39,080 bases of DNA, taken from assembly GCA_903886275.1 (NCBI GenBank), contig CAISLN010000016.1:1-39080 (forward strand), in the 5' to 3' direction. Made by a program: the position numbers and the translations under genes. The DNA is from an uncultured beta proteobacterium (GTDB lineage Bacteria > Pseudomonadota > Gammaproteobacteria > Burkholderiales > Burkholderiaceae_C). Shown in pieces: positions 16,767-24,928 of this stretch; the stretch's first letter is position 1, and the number at the start of each line of letters is the position of its first letter. The notes below the pieces were generated by a model. That model was not told the DNA's origin and did no database searches. It saw only the letters and a list, made by a program, of their open reading frames with translations.

Positions 16767-17514
16767 ACGCCAGTCTCTTTTGAATGCCTTTGATGCCCTG
16801 CTGCAGCCCGAGCGCTTCAAGGATTACGGCCCCAATGGCCTGCAGGTGGAGGGGTGCCACGAGATCTCGAAAATCGTCTCCGGTGTGACGGCCAGTCTGG
16901 CACTGATTGAAGCGGCCGTGGCGCTGCATGCCGATGCCGTCTTGGTGCACCATGGCCTGTTCTGGCGCGGCCACGACGGCCGCGTGACGGGCTGGTTGCG
17001 CCAGCGCCTGGGCCTGCTGCTACAGCACAACATCAATCTGTTTGCCTACCATTTGCCGCTGGATGCCCATCCCGAACTGGGCAACAACGCACAACTGGGC
17101 GCGCGTCTGGGTTTTGTGGCCGACGCCCGTTTTGGTGAGCAACAACTGGGCTGGTTGGGCCAGGCGCCAGCGCCCATCTTGTCCAGTCCACAGGCCTTGG
17201 CCCGGCATATCGAGTTGGCCTTGGGTCGCTCGGTCACCTTGGTAGCGGGCAAGACCGGTGCCATGCGGCGTGTGGCCTGGTGCAGCGGCGGCGCGCAGGG
17301 CTATTTTGAAGACGCCATCGCCGCCGGTGCCGATGTGTTTGTGACCGGCGAAATTTCCGAGCCGCAGGCCCACTATGCCCGCGAGAGCGGTGTCAGCTTC
17401 ATCGCCTGCGGACACCACGCCAGCGAGCGCTATGGTGCGCCAGCGCTGGCGTCCCATGTGGCGCGGCAGCATGGGCTGGAGCACACCTTTATCGATATCG
17501 ACAACCCCGCCTGA
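16759..17514 (+). CDS. NIF3-family protein (YbgI/GTP cyclohydrolase I type 2-like)
   Basis: This is a 251-residue member of the NIF3/YbgI family, toroidal proteins with a dinuclear metal site and no firmly agreed function. Metal ligands are visible: VHHGLFWRG, YHLPLDAHPELGNN, and the C-terminal SFIACGHHASERYG. The motif YGPNGLQVEG at the start is diagnostic. The ATG at 16759 is chosen because it begins the conserved domain; the longer frame runs back through the neighbouring gene. It is followed by pdxA after 8 bases. Confidence 0.93.
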   Translation: MIERQSLLNAFDALLQPERFKDYGPNGLQVEGCHEISKIVSGVTASLALIEAAVALHADAVLVHHGLFWRGHDGRVTGWLRQRLGLLLQHNINLFAYHLPLDAHPELGNNAQLGARLGFVADARFGEQQLGWLGQAPAPILSSPQALARHIELALGRSVTLVAGKTGAMRRVAWCSGGAQGYFEDAIAAGADVFVTGEISEPQAHYARESGVSFIACGHHASERYGAPALASHVARQHGLEHTFIDIDNPA

Positions 17515-17522
17515 AAGTCACC

Positions 17523-18560
17523 ATGCAGCAGCACCCGATTGCCATCACCCTGGGAGACGCCGCAGGCATTGGCCCTGAAATCATTGCCAAGGCCTTCCAG
17601 CAGCAACCCGCATTGTTGCGGGGCTGTTTTGTCTGGGGTGATGTGGGCAGCCTGCGACGCGCCTGCGCGCTGTTAAGCGACAGGCCCATGCCCTTGGCGG
17701 TGATACAGGCGCCACAAGAGGTGTGGGATGTGCCACCGAACTGCATGGTCGTGCTGCAAGAAGGCGAGGCTTTGGCGCCGGTCGCGTTGGGGCAGATCAG
17801 CGCGGCCGCTGGCGCCTTTGCCGGTCGCTGTGTCATGGCGGCTGCGCGCGCCGCACTGAACGGCTCCATAGGTGCCTTGGTGACGGCACCGCTGCACAAG
17901 GAGGCACTGTCTGCGGCTGGCTTGCCCTATAGCTTGTACCCCGGCCATACCGAGATGCTGCAGGCCGTCGCGGCGCAGCATCTGGGCAAGCCGGTGCGCG
18001 AACTGCCGGTGCGCATGATGCTGGCCAATGACGAGCTGCGCACCGTGCTGGTGTCTATCCATCTGTCGCTGAGGGAGGCGATTGAGGCCGTCACCTTTGA
18101 GCAGGTGCTGCAGACGCTGTTGATTACCCATGCGTCCCTGAGCCGCTTGTTGGGCCGCGCGCCGCGCATCGCCGTGGCTGGCTTGAATCCGCATGCGGGG
18201 GAGGGCGGCCTGTTTGGCCGTGAAGAGTTAGAAATCATAGCGCCTGCCATGCAGGAAGCGGTCCGCCAAGGTTGCCAGGTGAGCGGCCCCTGGGCGCCAG
18301 ACACGGTGTTCATGCGCGCGCGCAAGCAAGCCGGTCAGGAGGCTGCGTTCGATGTGGTGGTGGCGATGTACCACGATCAGGGTCTGATTCCGGTGAAATA
18401 CCTGGGAGTGGAGAAGGGGGTGAATGTCACCCTGGGTTTGCCGCTGGTGCGCACCAGCCCAGACCATGGAACGGCTTTTGACATTGCCGGCAAGGGCCGC
18501 GCCGACCCGAGCAGCCTGCTGGAGGCGATACGGATGGCGCGGGCCTTGGTGACTGCCTGA
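17523..18560 (+). CDS. pdxA: PdxA, 4-hydroxythreonine-4-phosphate dehydrogenase
   Basis: PdxA oxidises 4-phosphohydroxy-L-threonine in the DXP-dependent route to pyridoxal phosphate. The protein has 345 residues. Typical stretches are ITLGDAAGIGPEII, TAPLHKEAL, GHTEML, the metal-binding MYHDQGLIPVKYLG, and TSPDHGTAFDIAGKG. No other vitamin B6 gene is in the window. Only 3 bases separate its stop from the end of the convergent mscL gene, and there is no visible terminator between them. PLP is the cofactor of HisC, but that link is only metabolic. Confidence 0.97.
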   Translation: MQQHPIAITLGDAAGIGPEIIAKAFQQQPALLRGCFVWGDVGSLRRACALLSDRPMPLAVIQAPQEVWDVPPNCMVVLQEGEALAPVALGQISAAAGAFAGRCVMAAARAALNGSIGALVTAPLHKEALSAAGLPYSLYPGHTEMLQAVAAQHLGKPVRELPVRMMLANDELRTVLVSIHLSLREAIEAVTFEQVLQTLLITHASLSRLLGRAPRIAVAGLNPHAGEGGLFGREELEIIAPAMQEAVRQGCQVSGPWAPDTVFMRARKQAGQEAAFDVVVAMYHDQGLIPVKYLGVEKGVNVTLGLPLVRTSPDHGTAFDIAGKGRADPSSLLEAIRMARALVTA

Positions 18561-18563
18561 TGG

Positions 18564-18992
18564 CTACTTGCGCAGGCTGTCGCGAATTTCGCGCAGCAAA
18601 ACCACGTCTTCCGGCGTGGCTGCGGGTGCGGCCTCTACAGCCGGCTCTTCCTTCTTCATGCGGTTGAGCTGCTTGACCATCATGAAGACGATAAAGGCCA
18701 GAATCGCAAAATTCACCGCGATGGTGATGAAGTTGCCATAGGCAAACACCGGCACGCCGGCCTTCCTCAATCCGGCCAGCGTGGCTTCGGTACCGGCCGG
18801 AACACTGCCCAGCACCACAAACAGGTTGGAAAAGTCCACCTTGCCGATCACGGCGCCAACGAGGGGCATGAACAGATCAGCTACCACCGAGTCCACGATT
18901 TTGCCAAAGGCGCCACCGATGATTACACCAACCGCCAGGTCAACCGCATTACCCTTGACCGCAAATTCCTTGAATTCCTGCATCATTCCCAT
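18564..18992 (-). CDS. mscL: MscL, large-conductance mechanosensitive channel
   Basis: MscL is the emergency osmotic release valve of the inner membrane, a homopentamer with two membrane helices per subunit. The protein has 142 residues. The N-terminus [20 protein letters not shown] and the pore helix [21 protein letters not shown] are diagnostic. TM2 is [21 protein letters not shown], and a charged C-terminal helix follows. A good AAGGAG ribosome site precedes the ATG. It is transcribed toward pdxA, with its upstream region back to back with petA. Confidence 0.97.
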   Translation of the reverse strand: MGMMQEFKEFAVKGNAVDLAVGVIIGGAFGKIVDSVVADLFMPLVGAVIGKVDFSNLFVVLGSVPAGTEATLAGLRKAGVPVFAYGNFITIAVNFAILAFIVFMMVKQLNRMKKEEPAVEAAPAATPEDVVLLREIRDSLRK

Positions 18993-19135
18993 AAAAGCTC
19001 CTTTGGTTCAATTGAAAACCAGAGTGTAGTGGGGACTGGCCAAATCCACGCCTGACGCGGACCTGACCGTTTCAGTGTTGGCGGTCAGCTACAATCGCCC
19101 GTTGCCCATAGTTGTGATGTTCATTGAGGATTCTC

Positions 19136-19750
19136 ATGAGTGAAAGCCTAGTCGACACCAAATCGATTGACGCCAGTAAGCGTACCTGGATGATTATGTC
19201 CGGATGCGCCGGCGCATTAGGCGGTATTGCTGCCGCTATTCCTTTTGTCAGCACTTTCCAGCCATCGGAGCGTGCCAAGGCCGCAGGTGCTGCAGTCGAA
19301 GTGGATATTGCAGCCATCAAGCCCGGTGAGAAGCTCACCGTGGAGTGGCGCGGTAAGCCGGTCTGGATTGTGCGCCGCACGCCCGAACAGCTCGCTGCTC
19401 TGACTAAAATGGATGCGCAACTGGCTGACCCCAACTCCGAACGCAAACGCGGCGAAATGACGCCGGACTACGCGCTCAACGAAGGACGCTCCATCAAGCC
19501 CGAGTACTTTGTGGCGGTGGGCATTTGCACCCATCTGGGCTGCTCGCCCTCCGACAAGTTCATACCCGGTGCACAGCCCTCGCTGCCCGATGACTGGCAG
19601 GGCGGTTTCCTCTGTCCCTGCCATGGTTCCACCTTCGATCTGGCTGGCCGCGTTTTCAAGAACAAGCCCGCTCCTGACAATCTGGAAGTTCCGCCGCATA
19701 TGTACCTGTCTGACAGCAAGCTGCTGATCGGCGAAGACAAGAAAGCCTAA
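19136..19750 (+). CDS. petA: PetA, Rieske iron-sulfur subunit of cytochrome bc1
   Basis: This subunit carries electrons from quinol to cytochrome c1. The protein has 204 residues from the ATG at 19136, which has a GAGGA site 5 bases upstream. The N-terminal half has one membrane helix (about 19-40). The Rieske cluster ligands are in CTHLGC (131-136) and CPCHGS (160-165). A KR pair precedes the membrane segment (DASKRTW), consistent with Tat export, for which the tatABC genes lie about 4 kb upstream. A TACAAT box occurs at 19090, without a convincing -35 box. Confidence 0.97.
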   Translation: MSESLVDTKSIDASKRTWMIMSGCAGALGGIAAAIPFVSTFQPSERAKAAGAAVEVDIAAIKPGEKLTVEWRGKPVWIVRRTPEQLAALTKMDAQLADPNSERKRGEMTPDYALNEGRSIKPEYFVAVGICTHLGCSPSDKFIPGAQPSLPDDWQGGFLCPCHGSTFDLAGRVFKNKPAPDNLEVPPHMYLSDSKLLIGEDKKA

Positions 19751-19761
19751 GGACCCAAGAC

Positions 19762-21249
19762 ATGGCGACATTCAAGGAAATCTCTCCCAACGCATCGGCA
19801 GGCGCCAAGGTGACGAACTGGTTTGAAAACCGCTTCCCCACTGCCTTCGATGCCTACAGGGTTCACATGTCGGAGTACTACGCTCCGAAGAACTTCAACT
19901 TCTGGTACATCTTCGGTTCGCTCTCCCTGCTGGTTCTGGTGATTCAGATCGTCACCGGCATTTTCCTGGTGATGCACTACAAGCCGGATGCCGCATTGGC
20001 CTTTGGTTCGGTCGAATACATCATGCGCGATGTGCCATGGGGCTGGCTGATCCGTTACATGCACTCCACCGGGGCCTCGGCTTTTTTTGTGGTGGTTTAT
20101 CTGCACATGTTCCGTGGCCTGATGTATGGCAGCTACCGCAAGCCGCGTGAGCTGGTTTGGATTTTTGGTTGCGCCATTTTCTTGTGCCTGATGGCCGAGG
20201 CCTTCATGGGTTACCTCTTGCCTTGGGGGCAAATGTCCTACTGGGGTGCGCAAGTGATCGTGAACCTGTTTGCTGCTGTGCCCTTTGTCGGCCCCGATCT
20301 GGCTTTGCTGATCCGTGGCGACTATGTGGTCGGCGACGCTACCCTGAACCGCTTCTTCAGCTTCCACGTGATTGCCGTGCCGCTGGTGCTGCTGGGTCTA
20401 GTGGTTGCACACTTGCTGGCGCTGCACGATGTGGGCTCCAACAATCCGGATGGGATTGAAATCAAGGGCCCTGATGCACCGCGCGATGCGGCCGGTCACC
20501 CCTTGGATGGCATTCCATTCCACCCCTACTACACGGTGCACGACATCTACTGTGTCAGCCTGTTCTTGCTGGTGTTCTCTGCCATCATCTTCTTCGCGCC
20601 CGAGTTTGGCGGCTACTTCCTGGAGTACAACAACTTCATCCCGGCCGACCCGTTCAAGACGCCTTTGCACATTGCGCCGGTCTGGTACTTCACGCCTTTC
20701 TACTCCATGCTGCGTGCCGTCACCGGCGAGTTTGCAACGGTGCTGGCGCTGATTTTGTTGGTGGCCGTGTTCTTTGCAGCGCCCAAGCTGCCCAAGATCG
20801 TCAGGGCTCCGCTGTGGCTTGCAGGCCTGGGCATTGCAGTGAGCCTGGGTATGCTGCCGGGACTGGCCAATATGCTAGGGTTTTTGGCGCCCTTGTTCGC
20901 TCCTGTGCTAAAGGCTCTGCCTTTGCTGGGTGGAATCGACGCCAAGTTCTGGGGTGTGGTCGCCATGGGCGGCGGCGTGGTGATTTTGTTCTTCCTGCCT
21001 TGGCTGGATTACAGCCCGGTGAAGTCCATTCGCTATCGCGCCGACTGGCACAAATACATGTACGGCGTTTTTGTGGTTAATTTCCTGGCGCTGGGCTATC
21101 TGGGGACTTTGGCACCTACAGAAATTGGTAGTCGTGTGTCGCAAATCGGAACGCTGTTTTACTTCGGCTTCTTCTTGCTGATGCCTTGGTGGAGCCGCAT
21201 TGGTGAGCCCAAGCAGGTGCCCAGCCGCGTGACCTTTGTTGCCCACTGA
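19762..21249 (+). CDS. petB: PetB, cytochrome b of the bc1 complex
   Basis: This is the membrane core of ubiquinol:cytochrome c reductase, with two b hemes and the quinol sites. The protein has 495 residues, long because of an extended C-terminal hydrophobic region. Heme ligands are His101 and His115 in helix B (RYMHSTGAS, VVYLHMFRG) and His202 and His217 in helix D (SFHVIAV, VVAHLLALH). The second pair is 15 residues apart rather than 14. The Qo-site PEFGGYFLEYNNF-like stretch (PEWY variant PEFG) and WGAQVI are visible. It starts 11 bases after petA. Confidence 0.97.
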   Translation: MATFKEISPNASAGAKVTNWFENRFPTAFDAYRVHMSEYYAPKNFNFWYIFGSLSLLVLVIQIVTGIFLVMHYKPDAALAFGSVEYIMRDVPWGWLIRYMHSTGASAFFVVVYLHMFRGLMYGSYRKPRELVWIFGCAIFLCLMAEAFMGYLLPWGQMSYWGAQVIVNLFAAVPFVGPDLALLIRGDYVVGDATLNRFFSFHVIAVPLVLLGLVVAHLLALHDVGSNNPDGIEIKGPDAPRDAAGHPLDGIPFHPYYTVHDIYCVSLFLLVFSAIIFFAPEFGGYFLEYNNFIPADPFKTPLHIAPVWYFTPFYSMLRAVTGEFATVLALILLVAVFFAAPKLPKIVRAPLWLAGLGIAVSLGMLPGLANMLGFLAPLFAPVLKALPLLGGIDAKFWGVVAMGGGVVILFFLPWLDYSPVKSIRYRADWHKYMYGVFVVNFLALGYLGTLAPTEIGSRVSQIGTLFYFGFFLLMPWWSRIGEPKQVPSRVTFVAH

Positions 21250-21265
21250 CATGGAAACAAATACC

Positions 21266-22024
21266 ATGAAAAAAGTACTCGCGTCCCTTCTGCTGGCCTT
21301 GGGCCTTTCCCTGACGGCACAGGCCAACACCGGCGGCATCGCCTGGGACAAAGCTCCGGCTAAAACCAACGATTTGGCGGCCTTGCAAAATGGCGCCAAG
21401 GTATTTGTCAACTATTGCCTGAACTGCCACTCCGCTGCCTACATGCGCTTCAATCGCCTGAAGGACATCGGCCTGACCGAGCAGCAAATCAAAGACAACC
21501 TGTTGTTCACCACTGAAAAAGTCGGCGATAACATGGTGGCGGCGATAGACCCCAAACTGGCCAAGGGCTGGTTTGGTGCCAACCCACCGGACCTGAGTGT
21601 GATAACGCGCTCGCGTGCGGCACAGGGGCAGGGAACTGGCGCAGACTACGTCTATACCTACCTGCGTACTTTCTACGTCGATGACACCAAGCCCACGGGT
21701 TGGAATAATCTGGCTTTCCCCAATATCGCCATGCCGCACGCGCTGTGGCAGTTGCAAGGAAAGCGGGTCCCGATTTACGAAGCCACCGAAGTCAATGGCA
21801 AGGAAGTGCATGTTTTCAAGGGTTGGGAGCAAGTGACCCCTGGAACCATGACGCCAGAGGCCTATGACCAGACTGTCGGCGATCTGGTGAATTACATGGC
21901 TTGGATGGCCGAGCCAGCCCAAAACACACGTGTTCGCCTGGGCGTCTGGGTCCTGTTGTTTCTCTGCGTTCTGACATTCTTTACTTGGCGCATGAACGCT
22001 GCGTTCTGGAAAGAAGTCAAGTAA
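21266..22024 (+). CDS. petC: PetC, cytochrome c1
   Basis: Cytochrome c1 passes electrons from the Rieske protein to soluble cytochrome c. From the ATG at 21266 (252 residues) it has a clean signal peptide (MKKVLASLLLALGLSLTAQA). An ATG at 21251 is possible. The heme-binding motif CLNCH lies in NYCLNCHSAAYM. The axial-Met region includes the NIAMPHALW stretch. A C-terminal membrane anchor (VWVLLFLCVLTFFTW) is present. It follows petB closely and is terminated by a strong hairpin 45 bases downstream. Confidence 0.96.
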   Translation: MKKVLASLLLALGLSLTAQANTGGIAWDKAPAKTNDLAALQNGAKVFVNYCLNCHSAAYMRFNRLKDIGLTEQQIKDNLLFTTEKVGDNMVAAIDPKLAKGWFGANPPDLSVITRSRAAQGQGTGADYVYTYLRTFYVDDTKPTGWNNLAFPNIAMPHALWQLQGKRVPIYEATEVNGKEVHVFKGWEQVTPGTMTPEAYDQTVGDLVNYMAWMAEPAQNTRVRLGVWVLLFLCVLTFFTWRMNAAFWKEVK

Positions 22025-22069
22025 ATCAGCTTCCGGTTCTGACGCAGTAAAAGGCGCTAGAACACCAGA

Positions 22070-22114
22070 GAGTGGGCTCGCAATTCCTGGAATTGCGACA
22101 GCCCGCTCTTTTTT
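22070..22114 (+). terminator. Rho-independent terminator after petABC
   Basis: A long near-perfect stem pairs GAGTGGGCT at 22070-22078 with AGCCCGCTC at 22100-22108 (one G-T pair), and inner CGCAATTCC at 22079-22087 with GGAATTGCG at 22089-22097. It is followed by a run of six T. It separates the bc1 operon from sspA, whose start is 22 bases later; sspA may instead be read at reduced level through this hairpin. Confidence 0.9.
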
Positions 22115-22135
22115 AATTTATAGGAGTCTCTTGCC

Positions 22136-22747
22136 ATGATGGTGCTGTATTCAGGAACAACCTGCCCTTTTTCCCACCGTTGCCGTTTTGTGTTGTTTGA
22201 AAAGGGCATGGACTTCGAAATCCGTGATGTGGACCTCTACAACAAGCCCGAAGACATCAGCGTCATGAACCCTTACGGGCAGGTGCCGATTCTGGTTGAG
22301 CGCGACCTGATTCTGTATGAGTCCAACATCATCAATGAATACATTGACGAACGCTTCCCGCATCCACAACTCATGCCCGGAGATCCGGTGGACCGCGCCC
22401 GCGTGCGCTTGTTTTTGCTGAACTTCGAGAAGGAACTGTTCGTGCATGTATCCACCTTGGAGGCGCGCGCCTCCAAGGGCAACGAAAAGACGCTCGAAAA
22501 GGCACGTGCCCATATTCGTGATCGCCTGACGCAACTGGCGCCGGTGTTCATGAAAAACAAATACATGCTGGGTGACAACTTCTCCATGCTCGACGTGGCG
22601 ATTGCGCCGCTGTTGTGGCGTCTGGATTATTACGGCATCGACCTGAGTAAGAACGCAGCACCTCTGCTGAAATACGCCGAGCGTGTGTTCTCGCGCCCGG
22701 CCTATATCGAGGCGCTGACGCCCTCGGAAAAGGTCATGCGCAAGTAG
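22136..22747 (+). CDS. sspA: SspA, stringent starvation protein A
   Basis: SspA is a glutathione-S-transferase-fold protein that binds RNA polymerase and affects stress and virulence gene expression. It has no expected GST catalysis. The protein has 203 residues. The N-terminal thioredoxin-like part begins VLYSGTTCPFSHRCRFVLFEKGM and includes NPYGQVPILVERDLILYESNII; the C-terminal part is helical. Two ATG codons lie in tandem at 22136 and 22139; TAGGAG lies upstream. The order petABC-sspA-sspB is conserved in beta- and gammaproteobacteria. Confidence 0.95.
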   Translation: MMVLYSGTTCPFSHRCRFVLFEKGMDFEIRDVDLYNKPEDISVMNPYGQVPILVERDLILYESNIINEYIDERFPHPQLMPGDPVDRARVRLFLLNFEKELFVHVSTLEARASKGNEKTLEKARAHIRDRLTQLAPVFMKNKYMLGDNFSMLDVAIAPLLWRLDYYGIDLSKNAAPLLKYAERVFSRPAYIEALTPSEKVMRK

Positions 22748-22762
22748 GCAGTGGATGGTCCC

Positions 22763-23227
22763 ATGATTGATGCCAAAGACAACCACTCGACGCGCCCCTA
22801 TTTGATTCGTGCTTTGTATGAATGGTGTACTGACAACGGTTTTACCCCCTTTGTAGCGGTGCTGGTCGATGAAACCGTGCGTGTTCCCAACGAGTATGTG
22901 AAGGACGGTGAAATCGTCCTCAACATCAGTTTTGATGCGACCAGTTCACTCAAGCTCGGCAATGATTACATCGAGTTCAAGGGCCGCTTTGGCGGCACCG
23001 CGCGCGATATTCTGGTGCCGGTAGACCGGGTTCTGGCTATTTACGCAAGGGAGAACGGGCAGGGCATGGCCTTTCCCTTGCTTGCCAGTTCTGCCAAGAC
23101 CACGCATGAGGTCTCTGCAGAGTCGCAGCCAACTTCTCTTAGCGCAGTGGTGTCAGACAAGCCAGAGACTACGCCTCCCGATGCGCCGCGCACGGGTGGA
23201 CGCCCCTCGTTAACGCGCGTTAAGTAA
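22763..23227 (+). CDS. sspB: SspB, ClpXP adaptor
   Basis: SspB delivers ssrA-tagged proteins to the ClpXP protease. The protein has 154 residues from the ATG at 22763 (a GTG at 22751 is possible). The N-terminal substrate-binding domain (about 1-105) contains STRPYLIRALYEWCTDNGFTPF, VPNEYVKDGEIVLNISFDAT and FKGRFGGTARDI. A disordered linker follows. The C-terminal PRTGGRPSLTRVK-type tail is the short ClpX-binding motif seen in the family. It is 15 bases after sspA. Confidence 0.95.
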   Translation: MIDAKDNHSTRPYLIRALYEWCTDNGFTPFVAVLVDETVRVPNEYVKDGEIVLNISFDATSSLKLGNDYIEFKGRFGGTARDILVPVDRVLAIYARENGQGMAFPLLASSAKTTHEVSAESQPTSLSAVVSDKPETTPPDAPRTGGRPSLTRVK

Positions 23228-23237
23228 TTTGCTGACT

Positions 23238-23258
23238 ACAGGGGCCAAATACCCCTGT
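23238..23258 (+). terminator. hairpin after sspB, possible terminator
   Basis: ACAGGGG (23238-23244) pairs perfectly with CCCCTGT (23252-23258) around a 7-base loop. Only a weak T-rich stretch follows. The hairpin lies between sspB and the tRNA gene, so it may end the ssp transcript. A TAGAAT box at 23268-23273, ten bases before the tRNA, could be its -10 element. Confidence 0.4.
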
Positions 23259-23282
23259 TCCATGGGTTAGAATTCAGCCCGT

Positions 23283-23358
23283 GCCGCTTTAGCTCAGTTG
23301 GTAGAGCAACCGCCTTGTAAGCGGTAGGTCGTCAGTTCGATTCCGACAAGCGGCACCA
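23283..23358 (+). tRNA. tRNA-Thr (anticodon TGT), CCA encoded
   Basis: This is a complete 76-base cloverleaf. The acceptor arm GCCGCTT pairs with AAGCGGC. The D-arm contains AGCTCAGTTGGTAGAGC. The anticodon stem ACCGC/GCGGT encloses CTTGTAA, giving anticodon TGT (threonine, ACA codons). The T-arm contains GTTCGATTC. The discriminator A and CCA end are encoded at 23355-23358. It stands alone and forms the left border of an AT-rich islet; the 3' ends of tRNA genes are common integration sites. Confidence 0.97.
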
Positions 23359-23776
23359 TTCACATCCAAGTAGTACGACAACTTGGCATGACCCAACCTC
23401 TTCAGGACTGGGGTCACAGTGGAAAAAAATGGCACCGCCATTTTTCAAACCGGCAGAGATTAACTTTCTGTCCTCTTCATCCCCTGATTAAAATACTTGC
23501 TTGTTTTGTAAAGTAAAGTCAACTGCGCCGCATCGTTTACCATGAATGATTACCGGGAAATGACTGCATCAGTAGACATCCGTTTGGATCATTCCAAATG
23601 AGCAATGCATGTTTTATCATGACGATGATGTCATAAAAATGTTTGTGGCTGGAAGGAAGGCAAGGGTCTGCATTTTGTGTGAGTCCATGCACATGCAATG
23701 ATTTTCTGAGTGGATTTTACGTGCGCCTTCCAATAAGCGGCAACTGCATTACTTGTGTAAATCGGCCCAATTATTC
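23359..23776. other. AT-rich non-coding stretch downstream of tRNA-Thr
   Basis: No credible gene is seen. The stretch holds hairpins at 23366-23386 (CCAAGT/ACTTGG), 23425-23445 (AAAAATGGC-ACC-GCCATTTTT, ending in T, so a possible tRNA terminator) and 23583-23598 (TTTGGA/TCCAAA). It also holds a 17-base sequence at 23575-23591 repeated imperfectly at 25092-25108. At 23728-23745 there is an 18-base stretch matching 14 of 18 bases of the tRNA 3' end (23341-23358). Base composition turns clearly AT-rich from about 23,440. Confidence 0.6.
23425..23445 (+). terminator. possible terminator after tRNA-Thr
   Basis: AAAAATGGC and GCCATTTTT form a perfect 9-bp stem with a 3-base loop, the right arm ending in five T. 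The GC part is only 3 bp, so it may be weak. It would work in both directions. Confidence 0.4.
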
Positions 23777-24928
23777 ATGTTTATAAAAAATACTCTCCTG
23801 TTCTCCCTGACTTACGAAGCGAGGCGATTTTCTCGCCATGTTTTTGAATTTTTTTCAAGTATGTGTTTTTGGAACTGGGAAATAAAAGAGGTTTTGATAG
23901 AGACGGGTAGTTTTAATTCATTTTTGTACATCGGACGCCGCAAGAAGAGGAGCGATGCCATGATGATTTTGGGCATCTGGTTTAATTCAAATAAAAAAGT
24001 GGTGCCGCGTCTCAATGGCAGGAAGCAGCAGATCGTTGTAAGTGAGTTTCCGTTTCCAAATGCAATTCGAGTGCCTAATTATCTAAGCTATGTGTTGCCA
24101 ATGGATCGGTCGATGGACAAGTTACTTGAAAATATGGGTGGCGACAAACTAAAATTTTTTCGAAAGCACAGGGAGAACTATCGGATAGAAAAGATTGTAG
24201 ATGTGGATGAAATTGGTAATACAGATAAGACCATGCTACGCCCTTTTGCAATCCATAGGTATGGTGAGTGGGCACTACATTTCAGTTTGCGCAAATTGAA
24301 AAAAATCGCCTTCGGTAAGGGTGCATTGAATCTTGTTTTTTTGGATGAAGAAAAAGTGGCCTGCAGCTTGGCTTCGGAGACGGTTCGCGCTGGCAAACAT
24401 TACTGGCGCGGTGAACGTGCCGGCTTTCCCGAAGCGGTTTTCACACAAAGCAAAGCCTTCAATGTGATCAACAGCATGAACTATTATCTAGAAATTGAGT
24501 GGGCTGCGATACATGGTTACGATTATTACGAATGCGGAGTGAGCCTTGCTTGTCCTGATGATAATGTGCTGCAGTGGAAGCGACGGCTACGCGGTCATTT
24601 GGACACCATGGGCAACTTTAACTATTTTTATCTGAGTCCACCAAAGTCCAGGGCTAGTGAGTTTTTTTGGGATGCACCCTTGTTTGGATTGGAGCAGGGA
24701 AAAATGGTGCTCCACCTTGGAAAGCCCTGTGACAAGTCTGATGAGGACTTTATCAAGCGCTACCGTGCCATGGGGTTCGGCGGCTTGTATGTGGTTTACT
24801 TGCATTGCCGCAGCAAGCCTTCAGAGGAAATTTGCGCAGCCGTTGCGGACCTCTACACTCCCTTCAAGTCACAACCCACCATAGAAATAAAGTACGAAGA
24901 AAAAACTGCTGAAGGCAGAACAGAATAA
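23777..24928 (+). CDS. FemAB/GNAT-like acyltransferase, AT-rich, likely acquired
   Basis: This is a 383-residue protein with no close relative I can name. Residues about 110-275 look like the GNAT/FemAB-type acetyltransferase fold: a basic helix FFRKHRENYRIEKI, then GALNLVFLDEEKVACSLASE, then YYLEIEWAAIHGYDYYECG and a DDNVLQWKRRLRG motif. The last resembles the G-x-S...D-x-V...K-K/R pattern of proteins that add acyl groups to sugars or peptidoglycan. The substrate is unknown. The DNA is much more AT-rich, with more AAA/TTT/ATA codons than its neighbours, suggesting horizontal transfer. The ATG at 23777 is chosen over a TTG at 23753; no good ribosome site is seen. Confidence 0.6.
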   Translation: MFIKNTLLFSLTYEARRFSRHVFEFFSSMCFWNWEIKEVLIETGSFNSFLYIGRRKKRSDAMMILGIWFNSNKKVVPRLNGRKQQIVVSEFPFPNAIRVPNYLSYVLPMDRSMDKLLENMGGDKLKFFRKHRENYRIEKIVDVDEIGNTDKTMLRPFAIHRYGEWALHFSLRKLKKIAFGKGALNLVFLDEEKVACSLASETVRAGKHYWRGERAGFPEAVFTQSKAFNVINSMNYYLEIEWAAIHGYDYYECGVSLACPDDNVLQWKRRLRGHLDTMGNFNYFYLSPPKSRASEFFWDAPLFGLEQGKMVLHLGKPCDKSDEDFIKRYRAMGFGGLYVVYLHCRSKPSEEICAAVADLYTPFKSQPTIEIKYEEKTAEGRTE

